Source: Ahaetulla prasina
Lineage: Eukaryota > Chordata > Lepidosauria > Squamata > Colubridae
DNA: 64,000 bases
Direction of reading: 5' to 3'
NCBI RefSeq assembly: GCF_028640845.1
Contig: NC_080543.1
Location: forward strand, 93,671,825-93,735,824
Within the stretch, counting starts at the first letter, position 1, and each line of letters opens with the position of its first letter. Below are positions 11,161-22,650 of this stretch, in pieces. Below the pieces are notes generated by a model. That model did no database searches. It saw only the letters and a list, made by a program, of their open reading frames with translations, and was not told the origin of the DNA. The position numbers and the translations under genes were made by a program.

Positions 11161-11898
11161 TGGTCTAAAAATTGGCAGCTCCAAATTTCAACCAGCAAAT
11201 GCTCAGTCTTACATATAGGAAAAAAGAATCCAAAAACTAAGTACATACTAGATGGATATTACCTTACAGATGACCCCCATCCCGTTAAAGACCTTGGAGT
11301 TTTCATGTCAAATGATCTAAGTGCCAAAGCCCACTGCAACTACGTAGCAAAAAAAGCTCTAAGAGTTGTAAACCTAATCTTGCGTAGTTTCTTTTCCAAA
11401 AACACCACACTACTAACCAGAGCATATAAAACATTTGCTAGACCAATTCTAGAATACAGCTCGCCTGTTTGGAACCCTCACCACATCTCTGACATCAATG
11501 CAATTGAACGTGTCCAGAAATATTTTACAAGAAGAGTTCTCCATTCCTCTGAAAACAACAAAATACCCTATCCCACCAGACTTGAAATCCTAGGCTTAGA
11601 AAACTTGGAACTCCATCGCCTTCGACAAGACCTAAGCTTAACTCACAGAATCATCTATTGTAATGTCCTTCTAGTTAAAGACTACTTCAGCTTTAATTGC
11701 AATAATATTAGAGCAACTAATAGATTTAAACTTAATGTCAACCGCTTTAATCTAGATTGCAGAAAATATGACTTCTGTAATAGAATCATCAGTGCTTGGA
11801 ATACTTTACCTGACTCTGTGGTCTCTTCCCATAATCCTAAAAGCTTTATCCAAAAACTTTCTACTATTGACCTCACCCCATTCCTAAGAGGACCATAA
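11161..11898 (+). pseudogene. LINE ORF2, C-terminal part
   Basis: This continues ORF2 after the L2 insertion. The first codons read WSKNWQLQISTSKCSVLHIG, the usual RT thumb entry, and then KDLGVF. The frame stays open for 245 codons to TAA 11896-11898. It contains ARPILEYSSPVWNP and a terminal SAWNTLPDSVV block typical of CR1/L2-group C-termini. No lesions occur within this segment. Confidence 0.9.
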
Positions 11899-12085
11899 GG
11901 GGCGTGCATAAGCGCACAAACGTGCCTACCGTTCCTGTCCTATTGTTTTTCTTTTCTTCTTTCTATATATATGCTTATACCTCCTTATATTTACCCATAT
12001 ATGTTTATATACTATATAATCTTTTGTATGATTCCTACGTATATTGTTGTGACAAAATAAAATAAATAAATAAATAAATAAATAA
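11899..12085 (+). other. LINE 3' UTR and AAAT-type tail
   Basis: A short AT-rich 3' UTR ends in TTGTTGTGACAAAAT followed by (AAAT)n at about 12053-12085. The same terminus occurs at 21245-21299. Confidence 0.8.
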
Positions 12086-12250
12086 ATATCTGAGGTTGTT
12101 GATATTTTTCCCAGCAATCTTAATTCCAACTTTTGATTCATCTAGCCCCGCCTTTATAAAATAAGGTAAAACACAAATTCTCCCCAACCTTACTATCTCA
12201 TAGGCTCTGCAACATATACTGATCTCCATGCCCTGTGATAGAGCCATATC
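12086..12250 (-). pseudogene. BovB LINE, 5'-side piece of split RT
   Basis: On the minus strand this reads KAGLDES then IKIAGKNINNLRY and ends at the Tyr of YADD. The Ala-Asp-Asp half lies at 4471-4482. The right-hand limit is approximate because similarity fades towards 12250. Confidence 0.75.
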
Positions 12251-12649
12251 ATCAAAGCTTTATGAAAGGCAAACAGGAGAAAGAATGTTCCCTGAACAGG
12301 TGCCATGACCTATTTTGATTCTCAGTAGTTTTAAGCTATAATTCCTTCTCATTCCCTTTTTCTCTGCAAGACTGCCTTCAAAAAAAATCTTGTTACAAAT
12401 AATGATATTCTAAGGGCATATCTCTTTGAGGGGTTACATAATAATGTAGCATTACCCAAACTTTCTCAGATCTCATACTTCTTTACAAATAACTCTTTAT
12501 AGTTGCTATGAAATAGTCTTTCAGTCTTCAGCCAGAAGAAATAGTTACTGATGAAATAATTCAGCAAAGAAATCAGAAACTGGTCCTCGCCACTGAAGGT
12601 GATGAGTTGACTCCTTTTGTTCAAAAATGCTGCAGTTCCAAATCTTATA
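12251..12649. other. Unannotated sequence
   Basis: About 400 bp with no recognised gene. It may include further decayed BovB. Confidence 0.5.
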
Positions 12650-12657
12650 TACTATAC

Positions 12658-13099
12658 CAGTTATAGCTAACCTTTTTGCTGTCACGTGCCAAAAGTGGGG
12701 GGAGTGAAGAGGGATTGTATGTGTGTGTGCCCACACCCATAATTCAATGTGTACCGCCCCCCACACATGCGCACGTGACCCTCCTGCATTCCCCCTGCTT
12801 TTGGCACATGATGGCACGCTAAGCTCAGTAGGCCCGTTTTTCACCCATTCCCATGTTCTAGAGGCTTTCTTGGAGCCTGGGGAGGGTGAAAACAGCCTTC
12901 CCCACCCCCGCAGAGGCTCTCAGGAGGCCGGAAATGGCCCGTTTCCTGACTTCTGGTGGGATGTAAGGTAAGGGGTTTTACTTACCTTTACTACCAGTTC
13001 TCAGGCGCGCTGGAGTTGAGCTAGGGCAATGCTCATGGGCCCACAAATATGGCTCCACATGCCACCTGTGGCACGCATGCCATAGGTTCACCATCACAG
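12658..13099. mobile_element. Non-autonomous hAT, 442 bp
   Basis: The termini are CAGTTATAGCTAACCTTTTT and ATAGGTTCACCATCACAG, which are imperfect inverted repeats. They are flanked by a perfect 8-bp target duplication, TACTATAC, at 12650-12657 and 13100-13107. The interior is GC-rich and has no transposase. It is the same terminal family as 19656-20155 and 55959-56864. Confidence 0.9.
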
Positions 13100-13261
13100 T
13101 ACTATACCATATAGTATATATATATAAACTACATACTACATATATCCAAGTCTTATATACTATATACCTTATATACTATCAGTATAAAAGTTACATATTG
13201 GTATCAGTTTTGAAATAATACTGATGGTCTGTTTAGAAAGTGAGTGGTACCTTATAACTTA

Positions 13262-13524
13262 ATATAAGCTCAGGCTGTTAGAGCCTGTTATTAGAACACA
13301 GTAGCCTGCAATTACTGCAGGTTCAAGCCCGGCCCAAGGCCCAAGGTTGACTCAGCCTTCCATTCTTTATAAGGTAGGTAAAATGAGGACCCAGATTGTT
13401 GGGGGGGCAATAAGTTGACTTTGTAAAAATATACAAATAGAATGAGACTATTGCCTTATACACTGTAAGCCGCCCTGAGTCTTCGGAGAAGGGCAGCATA
13501 TAAATGTAAACAAAAAAAAACAAA
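13262..13524 (+). mobile_element. tRNA SINE with L2-like 3' tail
   Basis: The tRNA-like head carries an A-box-like AAGCTCAGGCTG and the B-box GGTTCAAGCCC near 13320-13330. A conserved body (TTGACTCAGCCTTCCAT) follows. The 3' tail GCCGCCCTGAGTCTTCGGAG is shared with L2, and an A-rich end closes the element. Confidence 0.85.
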
Positions 13525-14777
13525 ACTTCCCTGATAAATACAGTGGAATATCAGTATGGTTCTCTTGTTCTATAGCTGTCTTTCCAGGCTAAGAATTTCA
13601 TCACAGGTGAGTAATCTCACCACAACAGGGACATTCATATTGGACTCATGTCATCATTATCACATAAATAGCCAGAATTCACATTTTTATACCATTATGG
13701 TGCTTTCAGATACAAACCATGCTACAACATACAATATTGCTATGATTTGCAGCAGTATTCAAAATTTGTTGCATATTAATCTATGTTTCGCACCCAAATT
13801 TATAAACTATATTTAATGAGCACCTAGTTCATCACATTAGAGTACTTTATGACTTCATATAGTCTTCCACATACTAACCTTTAATACTAATCCTTCTTTT
13901 AGTTACTTTATTTTTTATGTATAACTTTTACTTTATGTGTTTTCTAGTTTTTCATATTTTTATCACTTTATTTTTACTCTTTATTCCTTTTTAATGGCTG
14001 GACCATTCCTCCTTAACCTAATCTATGACTAAAATAAAGATTTGAGTTGAGTTGAGTCTCATACATATTTGTACTTTGGACTACAGATAAGGATATCAGT
14101 GGAGGATTAAAGAGACTAAAAGATTAATTGCATTAATCAGTTTGTAAGGGATAATTAAAATGAAGTTTGAGCTTCTTTTCCAAAAGATGAAGCAACTTCA
14201 TAAAAATTGGGGTGTTTAAAAAATATCTTAGGAAAAAGCTAAGACAACCTCATTAGTCAGTGTTGCCAAGCACAGCTACATATGGGTAGTTATCTGGAAC
14301 TGAGCTTTATTTGAGGGTATATTTTATTTTTTAAAGTTTTTACAACTGGTCTCTAAAGAAAAAATATGTTAAAATAAGAAACAAATATAATAACCTAGCT
14401 TTTCTAATTCCATTAGCTAAAGAGTATATGATATCTCTATTTATATCCTTACCGAAAAACTTTATTGACTAGTACAATAATTACTGGATGTTTTAAACAT
14501 CATCTTTAAATGTGAGTAAGCTGTGGAACAAAGATTAGATAAATGCTATAGATGGATTTCTGCAAAATGAAATGCTAAAACTATGTATTCAATATGAATT
14601 ATCCACAGAATTGGAACTAAAAATTAAAGCTATATCCTGAAGAGACATTCTGGATTAAATGAAAATGTTACATTAAATAGTAATTTTTGCAACTACTGTC
14701 TATAAAGAAAATAGGGCACTAATAAGAATAACGTCATGAATGTTCTTCTAGTAGTAATAATATCTGCTACTAGATAT
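13525..14777. other. Unannotated AT-rich sequence
   Basis: No gene recognised. An AATAAAG followed by a short (TTGAG)n run at 14033-14055 resembles the 3' end of an old retroelement that I cannot classify. Confidence 0.5.
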
Positions 14778-14784
14778 TAGACAG

Positions 14785-16052
14785 GAATGCTGTTGATATA
14801 ATTTACTTGGACTTCAGTAAAGCATTTGATAAAGTAGACCATGACCTACTACTAGATAAAGTAGAAAAATGAGGGTTAGACAGCATCACCACCATATGGA
14901 TTTGTAACTGGCTGACCAACCACACTCAACAAGTAGTCCTCAATGGAACTACATCTACATGGAGGTAAGTATGCAGTGGAGTATCCAAGGCTCTGTTTTA
15001 GGCCCAGTATTCTTCAACATCTTCATCAATGACTTGGACGAGAGGATAGATGGGGAACTCATCAAATTTGCAGATGACAGCAAACTCGCAGGAATAGCCA
15101 ACACTCCAGAAGATAGGCTCAAGATACAAAAGGTTCTTGACAGACTTGAACATTGGACACTATCTAACAAAATGAAATTCAACAGTGAAAAAAGTAAGGT
15201 TCTACATTTAGGCAAAAAAATCCCAAAATGCACAGGTACCGTATATGTGGTACCTTGCTCAATAGTAGTAACTGTGAGATGGATCTTGGAGTCCTAGTGG
15301 ACAACCATTTAGATATGAGCCAGCAGTGTGCAGCAGCTGCCAAAAATGCCAACACAGTTCTGGGCTGCATAAACAGAGGGATAGAATCAAGATCATGTGA
15401 AGTGTTAATACCACTTTATAATGTTTTGGTAAGGCCACACTTGGAATATTGCATTCAGTTTTGGTCACCACGATGTAAAAAAGATGTTGAGACTCTAGAA
15501 AGAGTTCAGAGAAGAATAATAAAAATGATTAGGAAGCTAAAACATATGAAGAACGGTTGCAGGAACTGGGTATGTGTAGTTTAATGAAGAGAAGGACTAG
15601 GGGAGATATAATATCAGTGTTCCAATATCTCAGGGGTTGCCACAAAGAAGAGGGAGTCCAAAGCATCTGAGGGTAGAACAAGAAGCAATGGGTGGAAACT
15701 AATCAAGGAGAGAAGCAACTTAGAGCTAAGGAGAAATTTCCTGACAGAACAATTAATAAGTGGAACAACTTGCCTGTAGAAGTTGTGAATGCTCCAACAC
15801 TAGAAATTTTTAAGAATATTTTTTTTAATTTGAATTTATATCCCGCCCTTCTCCAAAGACTCAGGGCGGCTTACACTGTGTTAAGCAATAATCTTCATCC
15901 ACTTGTATATTATATACAAAGTCAACTTTTTATTGCCCCCAACAATCTGGGTCCTCTTGTTGGATAACCATTTGTCTGAAGTGGTGTAAGGTTTCCTGCA
16001 TGGAAAGGGGGTTGGACTAGAAGACCTCCAAGGTCCCTTCCAACTCTGTTGT
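14785..16052 (+). pseudogene. CR1 LINE, RT and 3' UTR, 5'-truncated
   Basis: RT blocks in order: IIYLDFSKAFDKVDHD (about 14798), WLTN, GSVLGPVFFNIFINDLDE (about 14990) and IKFADDSKLAG (about 15061). The thumb follows with [16 protein letters not shown], then further C-terminal blocks to about 15580 in several frames. The 3' UTR carries the CR1 hallmark GGTTGGACTAGAAGACCTCC near 16009-16028. A SINE interrupts it at 15816-15957. It is inactive through stops and frameshifts. Confidence 0.85.
15816..15957 (-). mobile_element. Truncated tRNA SINE inside CR1
   Basis: This is the 3' half of the L2-tailed SINE in reverse orientation. It starts with a T-rich tail, then CCCGCCCTTCTCCAAAGACT, and ends in the body at AATCTGGGTCCTC. 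CR1 sequence resumes at GTTGGATAACC, so the SINE landed in the CR1 3' UTR. Confidence 0.85.
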
Positions 16053-16076
16053 TGTTGTTCTTGTCACTATTATTAT

Positions 16077-16972
16077 TAGAATAGAATAGAATAGAATAGA
16101 ATAGAATAGAATAGAATAGAATTTTTTATTGGCCAAGTGTGATTGGACACACAAGGAATTTGTCTTGGTGCATATGCTCTCAGTGTACATAAAAGAAAAG
16201 ATATGTTCATCAAGGTACAACATTTACAACACAATTGATGGTCAATATATCAATATAAATCATAAGGATTGCCAGCAACAAAGTTACAGTCATACAGTCA
16301 TAAGTGGAAAGAGATTGGTGATGGGAACTATGAGAAGATTAATAGTAGTGCAGATTTAGTAAATAGTTTGACAGTGTTGACGGAATTATTTGTTCAGCAG
16401 AGTGATGGCCTTTGGGAAAAAACTGTTCTTGTGTCTAGTTGTTCTGATGTGCGGTGCTCTATAATGTTGTTCTGAGGGTAGGAGTTGAAACAGTTTCTGT
16501 CCAGGATGTGAGGGATCTGTAAATATTTTCACAGCCCTCTTCTTGATTTGTGCAGTATACAGGTCCTCAATGGAAGGCAGGTTGTAGCAATTATTTTTTC
16601 TGCAGTTCTAATTATCCTCTGAAGTCTGTGTCTTTCTTGTTGGGTTGCAGAACCGAACCAGACAGTTATAGAGGTGCAAATGACAGACTCAATAATTCCC
16701 CTGTAGAACTGAATCAGCAGCTCCTTGGGCAGTTTGAGCTTACTGAGTTGGCGCAAAAAGAACATTCTTTGTTGTCCTTTTTTGATGATGTTTTTGATGT
16801 TAGCTGTCCATTTTAGATCTTGCTATATGATAGAACCTAGAAATTTAAAGGTTTCTACTGTTGATACTGTGTTGTCTAGTATTGTGAGAGGTGGAAGTAT
16901 GGAAGGGTTTCTCCTAAAGTCTACCACCATTTCTACGGTTTTGAGTGTGTTCAGTTCCAGATTGTTTTGGTT
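16077..16972 (-). pseudogene. Rex1-type LINE, C-terminal RT, AATAG tail
   Basis: On the + strand it begins with (AATAG)n at 16077-16122, the 3' tail of a reversed element. The 3' UTR (GGCCAAGTGTGATTGGACAC) follows, then coding sequence. The minus frame 16529-16765 contains FFLRQLSKLKLPKELLIQFY and the conserved TSITVWFGSATQQE. It is 5'-truncated near 16972 and frameshifted. It is the same family as 48646-50062, 52892-53354 and 53688-54840. Confidence 0.85.
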
Positions 16973-17121
16973 ATGGTCTCTCTTCAGAGACGGATGAAGG
17001 CTGTGGCCTGTTATTCAACTACATATGTTTGTGCGTGTGTGCATGTGTGCATGTGTGCATCTCCATCTCTATCATCTCTCTATCTATCATCTCTTCTCTT
17101 TCCCTCTATCATCATCATTTC

Positions 17122-17123
<2 letters not shown>

Positions 17124-17170
<47 letters not shown>
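17124..17170. repeat. (CT)n microsatellite
   Basis: A pure CT run in a longer pyrimidine-rich stretch with ATCT units (about 17050-17182). Confidence 0.95.
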
Positions 17171-17173
<3 letters not shown>

Positions 17174-17189
17174 TATCTATCTTATTGGG

Positions 17190-19547
17190 GCAGCAGTATG
17201 ATGACTTAATTATATACATGAGACAATTGTAAGAGATTGTGCACTCATCACAGCTTCTTTTCAAAAATCTAATCATGCAGAATAAGCAAGTAATGTGCCT
17301 CCTCCTAGCACATTTACCTATGGCTGAGATCTTGTTATCAGTGTGAGAAAAACCTGTGCCAAAGGAAGAAGTTGAAGAAAAAAGTTATGAATGTCAATGT
17401 TCACAAATAATAACAAACTGAAGAGAGTATAGCGCCATTCAGATGCTACATAGAAGTTTACTCTTAATCACACAAGAACAATGACAAGGTGAGTGGAGAG
17501 GTTGTCAGAACAATTCTGTGACTTCAGTGAGAAAAATGTGAGTTTGATTGATACATGGGAACAACATCATTGAAGCCGTTTTTCATGTTGTGCCCTACCA
17601 TGTAATTTTCAGGTGTGTGTACTTTTCATCATCTTCTTATATGATCTTTTCCACACTGGAACAGTGTGAATAGAAGACATAAGCACACTTTGTAAGAACT
17701 TGCATTTGATGCTAATCAATAAGCAAAATATAGTTTCTTCCATATCCTAAGACAAGTATTAGAATTTGCACATTTATGAATACAAAAAACAGAAAAGATT
17801 GTGGCAAAATTATGTAGCAGTAGGAAAGGACACAGGCTTCTGTTATACAATCCCAACGTTGATTATAATGATTCTGCAAGCTGCTATTATGGCTTTGATA
17901 GGGTGCAGCAATTTAGTGGTAGATTTTTCAATCAACAGTTTCCCTGAGGACTTAGTAATGGAAAGCTTTTTCCCCCCAACGCTTGCCCCTAGTCATCGGG
18001 ACTATTTTCACAGCAAGAGCAGTAAAACCTGTGCTAATTGCTCAAGAAAATAGCCATTTTACAGCATGCAAAGTAGAAAATAAAAGCATGACTGCAGGGT
18101 CAAAAAAAATATATGAAATGTCAGGCTTACATACCTTCACAAAAGCAAATACAGAAAATGTTCATTCCTAAGGAATGAGATATGTACTAGACAGAATTAA
18201 TCATGATTTTCAGATGTGAGATGTGGATTGGGTTGTAGAGAAGACAGTGTAAAAAAAAAGTTATGTTTCACTTGACTGGATAACAATGCTATAAGTATAA
18301 ATTACTCTGCTTTTCTCTTCTCTTTAAAGCCTCTCCATTGGCAGCTGCTTTAGTAATTTAATATCAGAAATTGGATGCACACATTTATTCTGGCTTTGTC
18401 TTGGCAATGCTAATATTCCACTTTGATATTCTTTCTTGGCTATACTTTTGTACAAGTCACCAAATTGCATTTTCAATAGGATGTGAGATTATCAAGTGGG
18501 TGGATACAGTTGCAATTTTTCTTGTTTGGTTCTAGTTTCTTTTTTCTCTTTAGCCTGCCACTAGTGATGAAATCTCGTGTCCAAAAGCTTTTTGGCCCAC
18601 AGCATCTAAATTTGCACAATCTAGTTCCTGCACACTTTTATTAATCAACCACTTTATTATATGAATATTTCACAGATGTATCATGTGGAATGCATTCAAA
18701 GATATCCTTGTGATTACAGAACACACTGGCAGGCAAAAAAGAAACAAAGCTTCCTCTTTTTGATGGTTAAAAAATGAAAACATTTGTGATCTGATTACTA
18801 ACTTTTTGAGATTGCTGATTTAAAGATTTGCCATGCTCTTAAACTGAGTAAGTAAGAAATGTTCAGAAGAGATTCGGGGAAAAATAAGGAAATAGATATA
18901 CTCTTGTCTTGAAATTGATCTTTGTGTGAAATCTGAACTTCACTGTGTTGTTTCAGTTTTTTCAGATATAGGGCAGATCTACAGTGTGTATTCTTATTGA
19001 ATTTTTGGCCCATGGCAAAAACTGATGGAGTAGGAAGCTGGTTTTAAGTTTGTTGCACAGATATGGAACTAAGGAAACTCAATATGCCTTTAGTACAGTC
19101 ACTTTCAGCTCATTCTATTTCATGGGGTTGTGATAGGAATAAAATTGAGATCCCCAAGTTACTGTGCTGTCCTGCTCTCTCTCACACACAAACGTAACTG
19201 TGATTTAGTAGGTTTATTAATATTCTCCCACAACTCCCTACGCCAAAAACCCAGAACTGTCCCAATTAAGTCCAGTCACAAGCAGAGAAATACTAGTCCA
19301 CAGAGCAAAGGCCAACGTATCCACAAGGCACTTAAAAGTTTTCCAATGAAAATAAACCCATGAGGCAAAACTAAATCCACAATGCAAGAGGGTTCATGAG
19401 ACAAGAAAAGTCCAGAATTCACAAGGCACAAACAAGTCAAGGCTTGATGTCAATCCAAAACAAGGCAAAAATCACAATAGCCAGAAAAAACACAGCTAAG
19501 AAGTCCCAAAGGTGCTTTTTAAAGAGGTAACTGGACTTTCATTTTTT
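17190..19547. other. Unannotated sequence
   Basis: About 2.3 kb without a recognised gene. The part from about 19150 to 19540 is A/C-rich and may be an old repeat, but it matches nothing I can name. Confidence 0.5.
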
Positions 19548-20404
19548 TTTTGAAGACATTTCACTTCTCATCCAAGAAGTTTCTTCAGCTCTGATTGGAT
19601 GATAGGCAACGGAAGAACTTATTGCAGACAGCTGGTCATTTGCATTCCTTTAGAGCAATGATGGCTAACCTTTTTGCCATCATGTGCCAAAAGCAGGAGT
19701 CACATGGGAGGGTCGTGTGTGCGCATGCCCACACCCATAAGTCTATGTGCCCCCCTGTGCTTTCCCCGCTTTTGGCACATGATGGCCCGGTGGGCCCAGT
19801 AGCCCTGTGTTTCGCTCTCCACAGGCTCCAGAGCATTTCTAGGAGTCTGAGGAGGGCAAAAATGGGCTCCCCCCCCTCCAGAGACCAGAAATGGACTATT
19901 TGCTGACTTCCTGTGGGACCAGAAGTCAGGAAACAGGCCGTTTTCAGCCTATGGGGGATGGGGAAGCCCGTTTTTGCCCTCTCCAGACTCCTAGAAAGGC
20001 TCTGGAGCCTGGGGAGAGGGAAAAACGGGCCTTCTGGTCCCACCGGAAAATCAGCTGGCCAGTGCGCATATGCGTGCCAGAGCTGAGCTTATGTGCCCAC
20101 CAATATGGCTCCACGTGCCACCAGTGGCACACGTGCCATACGTTCGCCATCATGGCTTTAGAGAGTCATTGAGGCCACTTGGATGTTTCTCCATGTTCTC
20201 ATTTGGAAGTTTCTTTGTGTCCTTAGGGTCACCTGACTGGTGCAAATGGGTGTGGAGCCTTCTTGGAACTACTGAAAGGACTGTGTTGTAGACTGGAGAC
20301 AGATCATGTCGTATCCCTCCTCTTCTGTTGAGAGAGGGCTGTTCAGTTTTGACATAGATGGCCTCTTTGACCCCTCTTTCAAACCAGTGGGACTCTCTGT
20401 TCAA
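19548..20404 (-). pseudogene. Penelope-like element, GIY-YIG C-terminus and end
   Basis: On the minus strand the frame from 20404 reads RESHWFERGVKEAIYVKTE followed by PSLNRRGG and LSPVYN, the conserved C-terminal block of Penelope-like elements next to the GIY-YIG endonuclease. The element's end at 19551-19590 reads CTTCTTGGATGAGAAGTGAA on the minus strand. This resembles the decayed GAUGAG...GAAA core of the hammerhead motifs carried by these elements. A 500-bp hAT plus its 8-bp target duplication interrupts the copy. Confidence 0.75.
19656..20155. mobile_element. Non-autonomous hAT, 500 bp
   Basis: The termini are CAATGATGGCTAACCTTTTT and CATACGTTCGCCATCATGG. They are flanked by a perfect 8-bp duplication, CTTTAGAG, at 19648-19655 and 20156-20163. 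It has no transposase. It inserted into the Penelope-like element, which reads across the site once one duplication is discounted. Confidence 0.92.
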
Positions 20405-20409
20405 AATGT

Positions 20410-20960
20410 GGAAAGAATGCAGAAAATGAATCTTCAGGCATGTTGCATTTCATGGTTTTATATGCTGTAAGAAGTTTGTCAACCAACTGAATATAGTTTG
20501 GTGTTCTGTAGTTGCCAAAAAAATTCTCAGTGTCATCATTGAATTTTTCCAGGTGATTTTCTCTGGCCCCACAATTTCTGAACCCTTGTCATTGATGTTG
20601 TATCTGATCTGTAGATCAACAAAAATACTTTTCTTAATCCTGGCATCAGTTATTCTTGGAAACATCTATCCCTGATAATGAAAACCTTCAATTCCCTTGT
20701 TCATCATTTTCATCAGTCCAAGTTTTATGTGAAGCAGAAGCAAAAATATCTTTGCTGGGTCAACAGATAGTTCATGTTTTTTTGCCCTGAAACCAAATTC
20801 TTCTGAGTGACAGTTTCTTTTTAATGTAATGTGACTCTCTTGCATGGCTGTCCCATTTGCATATGTAACAACAATACTTGTCTGCTGCATTCCAAGCAGC
20901 AGAACCACTACTTTTAGAACTCATGGATATCTCATTTGTACCTGGTGTACTGGATGTGTT
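20410..20960 (-). pseudogene. Decayed ORF of unknown TE-like type
   Basis: Two consecutive minus frames (20908-20666 and 20665-20450) meet without a gap. They carry HIKLGLMKMMNKGIEGFHYQ, then FPRITDARIKKSIFVDLQIR, then a FLATTEHQTIFSWLTNFLQ block. The pieces look like one eroded protein with a small frameshift. I recall similar multi-copy ORFs of uncertain class in other animal genomes, but I cannot name the family. It abuts the Penelope-like fragment in the same orientation. Confidence 0.4.
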
Positions 20961-21139
20961 TCAACGACAGTTCCATGTTTTTGTATGTTTCTTTCAATGT
21001 GTGCGCAGCGTTGCTAACAGATATTAAAAAGTTACAGTTGCCATTGTGAAAAAACAGAAGATTTCTATAAAACGGTATGTCATAGGCTAGATTACAGGTT
21101 ATTTTTGTGATTAGAAGGCAAACAAACTATAAGATACAC

Positions 21140-21299
21140 CTGTCCTATTGTTTCCTTTCATTGTAGACAATTAAACTAGTTATTATATACTTATGCTTAT
21201 ATATATGCTTTTATATTGTATAGGTATTTCATGCTTATGCTTATATATACTGTTGTGACAAAATAAATAAATAAAATAAATAAAATAAATAAATAAAAC
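21140..21299 (+). mobile_element. 3' end of the CR1/L2-group LINE family
   Basis: It begins with ACCTGTCCTATTGTTTCCTT and ends with CTGTTGTGACAAAATAAATA and an AAAT tail. This matches the 3' UTR at 11935-12085, so it is a very short 5'-truncated copy. Confidence 0.75.
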
Positions 21300-22088
21300 A
21301 CCCAGGAAGCAAAATTTTTGTTTTCTGGTGTTAGCTGCCTTGAGGACCTAGAGAAAGGATGAAATTCAGTTAATCAAATAGTATGCTGCCCTTGATAGCC
21401 CCTTGTTTTGAGATATACTTGCAGTAAGATATAATAGTAAAACAATTTAGAAACTTCTGCTATACTTCTGCACTCATGGGACAGCTCATTCTTTTATGAA
21501 TGGTAGCTTTAAGCCAGGAACATTCAGCTTTCAAAGGCTGATGGATGCACTAGCTTTTCAGCAGCATATTGGGGCTCACAATGCAAAACCTAATGACCGC
21601 ATAAAAGAAAGTTAAGGGATGCCTGGGATGAAAGGAAAGAGAAGATAGGAAGGCTGAGTTGAAGCCAAGAAAAGAAGCAAGCAGATAACTAGGCATACAA
21701 TCCTCTTGAAACCATTACTCCATAGTTATCATATATTAATGTGTAGAAGTTTGGTTAATATATACACACTATTGGGAAAGATATTGGGGACCACAACTGA
21801 TCCCTGGAGGGACCTGTATGAGACTCAGGAGCCATCTATGCTAGTAGTTTAAAGCCAATTTATTCTAATCAAATGAATAAAACCATGGTGAAGGATTATG
21901 CTGTTCTAAAATCCAAAAACATCAGAAAATCGAGATAAAAGCACATACCCCAAGTATGCCAGTCTTTTCCATATACAGTAACTCCTAGTTTGTGTGCTGA
22001 AGGTTATACTATATTAACTTATAAGAATCGAGTCCCTGTCTTACATAAAACTGTGTGAGCATGCTTGGGATAAAACTGGACTTTTGAT
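21300..22088. other. Unannotated sequence
   Basis: No gene or repeat recognised. Confidence 0.5.
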
Positions 22089-22280
22089 CAGGGGTGGGTT
22101 TCAAACCCATTGCTACGTGTTCGCTCATGGGTGCGCGTGTACTTGCACATGTGCAACACTTCTGTGCGTGCACAGAAGCTTCTGCGCACGCACAGAAGTG
22201 TCTAGGTGGGTGGGTGGAGCCTCCCGCCACCACCGCTACCAGTTTGCCTGATCCAGGGCGAACCGGTAGCAACCCACCTG
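22089..22280. mobile_element. hAT-like MITE, 192 bp
   Basis: The termini CAGGGGTGGGTTTCAAACC and CGGTAGCAACCCACCTG are partial inverted repeats of the same group as 44456-44610. It has a CpG-rich internal palindrome around CTTCTGTGCGTGCACAGAAG. The flanks do not form a readable 8-bp duplication. Confidence 0.65.
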
Positions 22281-22315
22281 TCAGCTTTGGAAGCCATATT
22301 AGGCCAGAAGCTTCT

Positions 22316-22650
22316 GTGCTGTCACTTTCTCATGTGTGGGAAAATAGGAGGGGGGATTTAGTAGAGGGGTTGTCTTTAGACATAATAGCATTCTTCCTGT
22401 CAGTCAAGGTCAGGCCAATCCTGCATCTGGAGAAGGAGTGGTTGGAGTGCTGTCTTGAGGTGGGACGGATGGTGATTGGAACATGTGATTGACTGAGGAG
22501 TGAGGGGATGGTTTGTGGGGTTTTGATTTACTGAGGGAAAACCCGGACCTCTCAGATACGGGTTTTGCCAGATGTGCCAGTTTACCTATTCTAGTAAATA
22601 AATGTTTGCTTCAGAGTTGGGTTTTTTTCTGGAATGCTGACACCACCACT
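22316..22650 (+). mobile_element. Possible LTR-like segment
   Basis: A G-rich block beginning TGTGGGAAAATAGGAGG leads to an AATAAA at about 22598 followed by a T/G-rich stretch, the rough order of an LTR. Termini and target duplication are not established. It could equally be unrelated sequence. Confidence 0.25.

Larger units (their letters stand above)
4483..12085 (+). mobile_element. Near full-length CR1/L2-group LINE, interrupted
   Basis: This non-LTR element has a GC-rich 5' UTR, ORF1, ORF2 (endonuclease plus reverse transcriptase), a 3' UTR and an AAAT-type tail. It is about 5.4 kb without the internal L2 insertion. Both edges are set by the BovB copy it interrupts, which reads contiguously across 4482 and 12086. 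No target-site duplication is seen. The first ~200 bp (4483-4700) are AT-rich, unlike the rest of the 5' UTR, and their membership is uncertain. The clade within the CR1/L2 group is not certain. A 3' fragment of the same family lies at 21140-21299. Confidence 0.8.
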
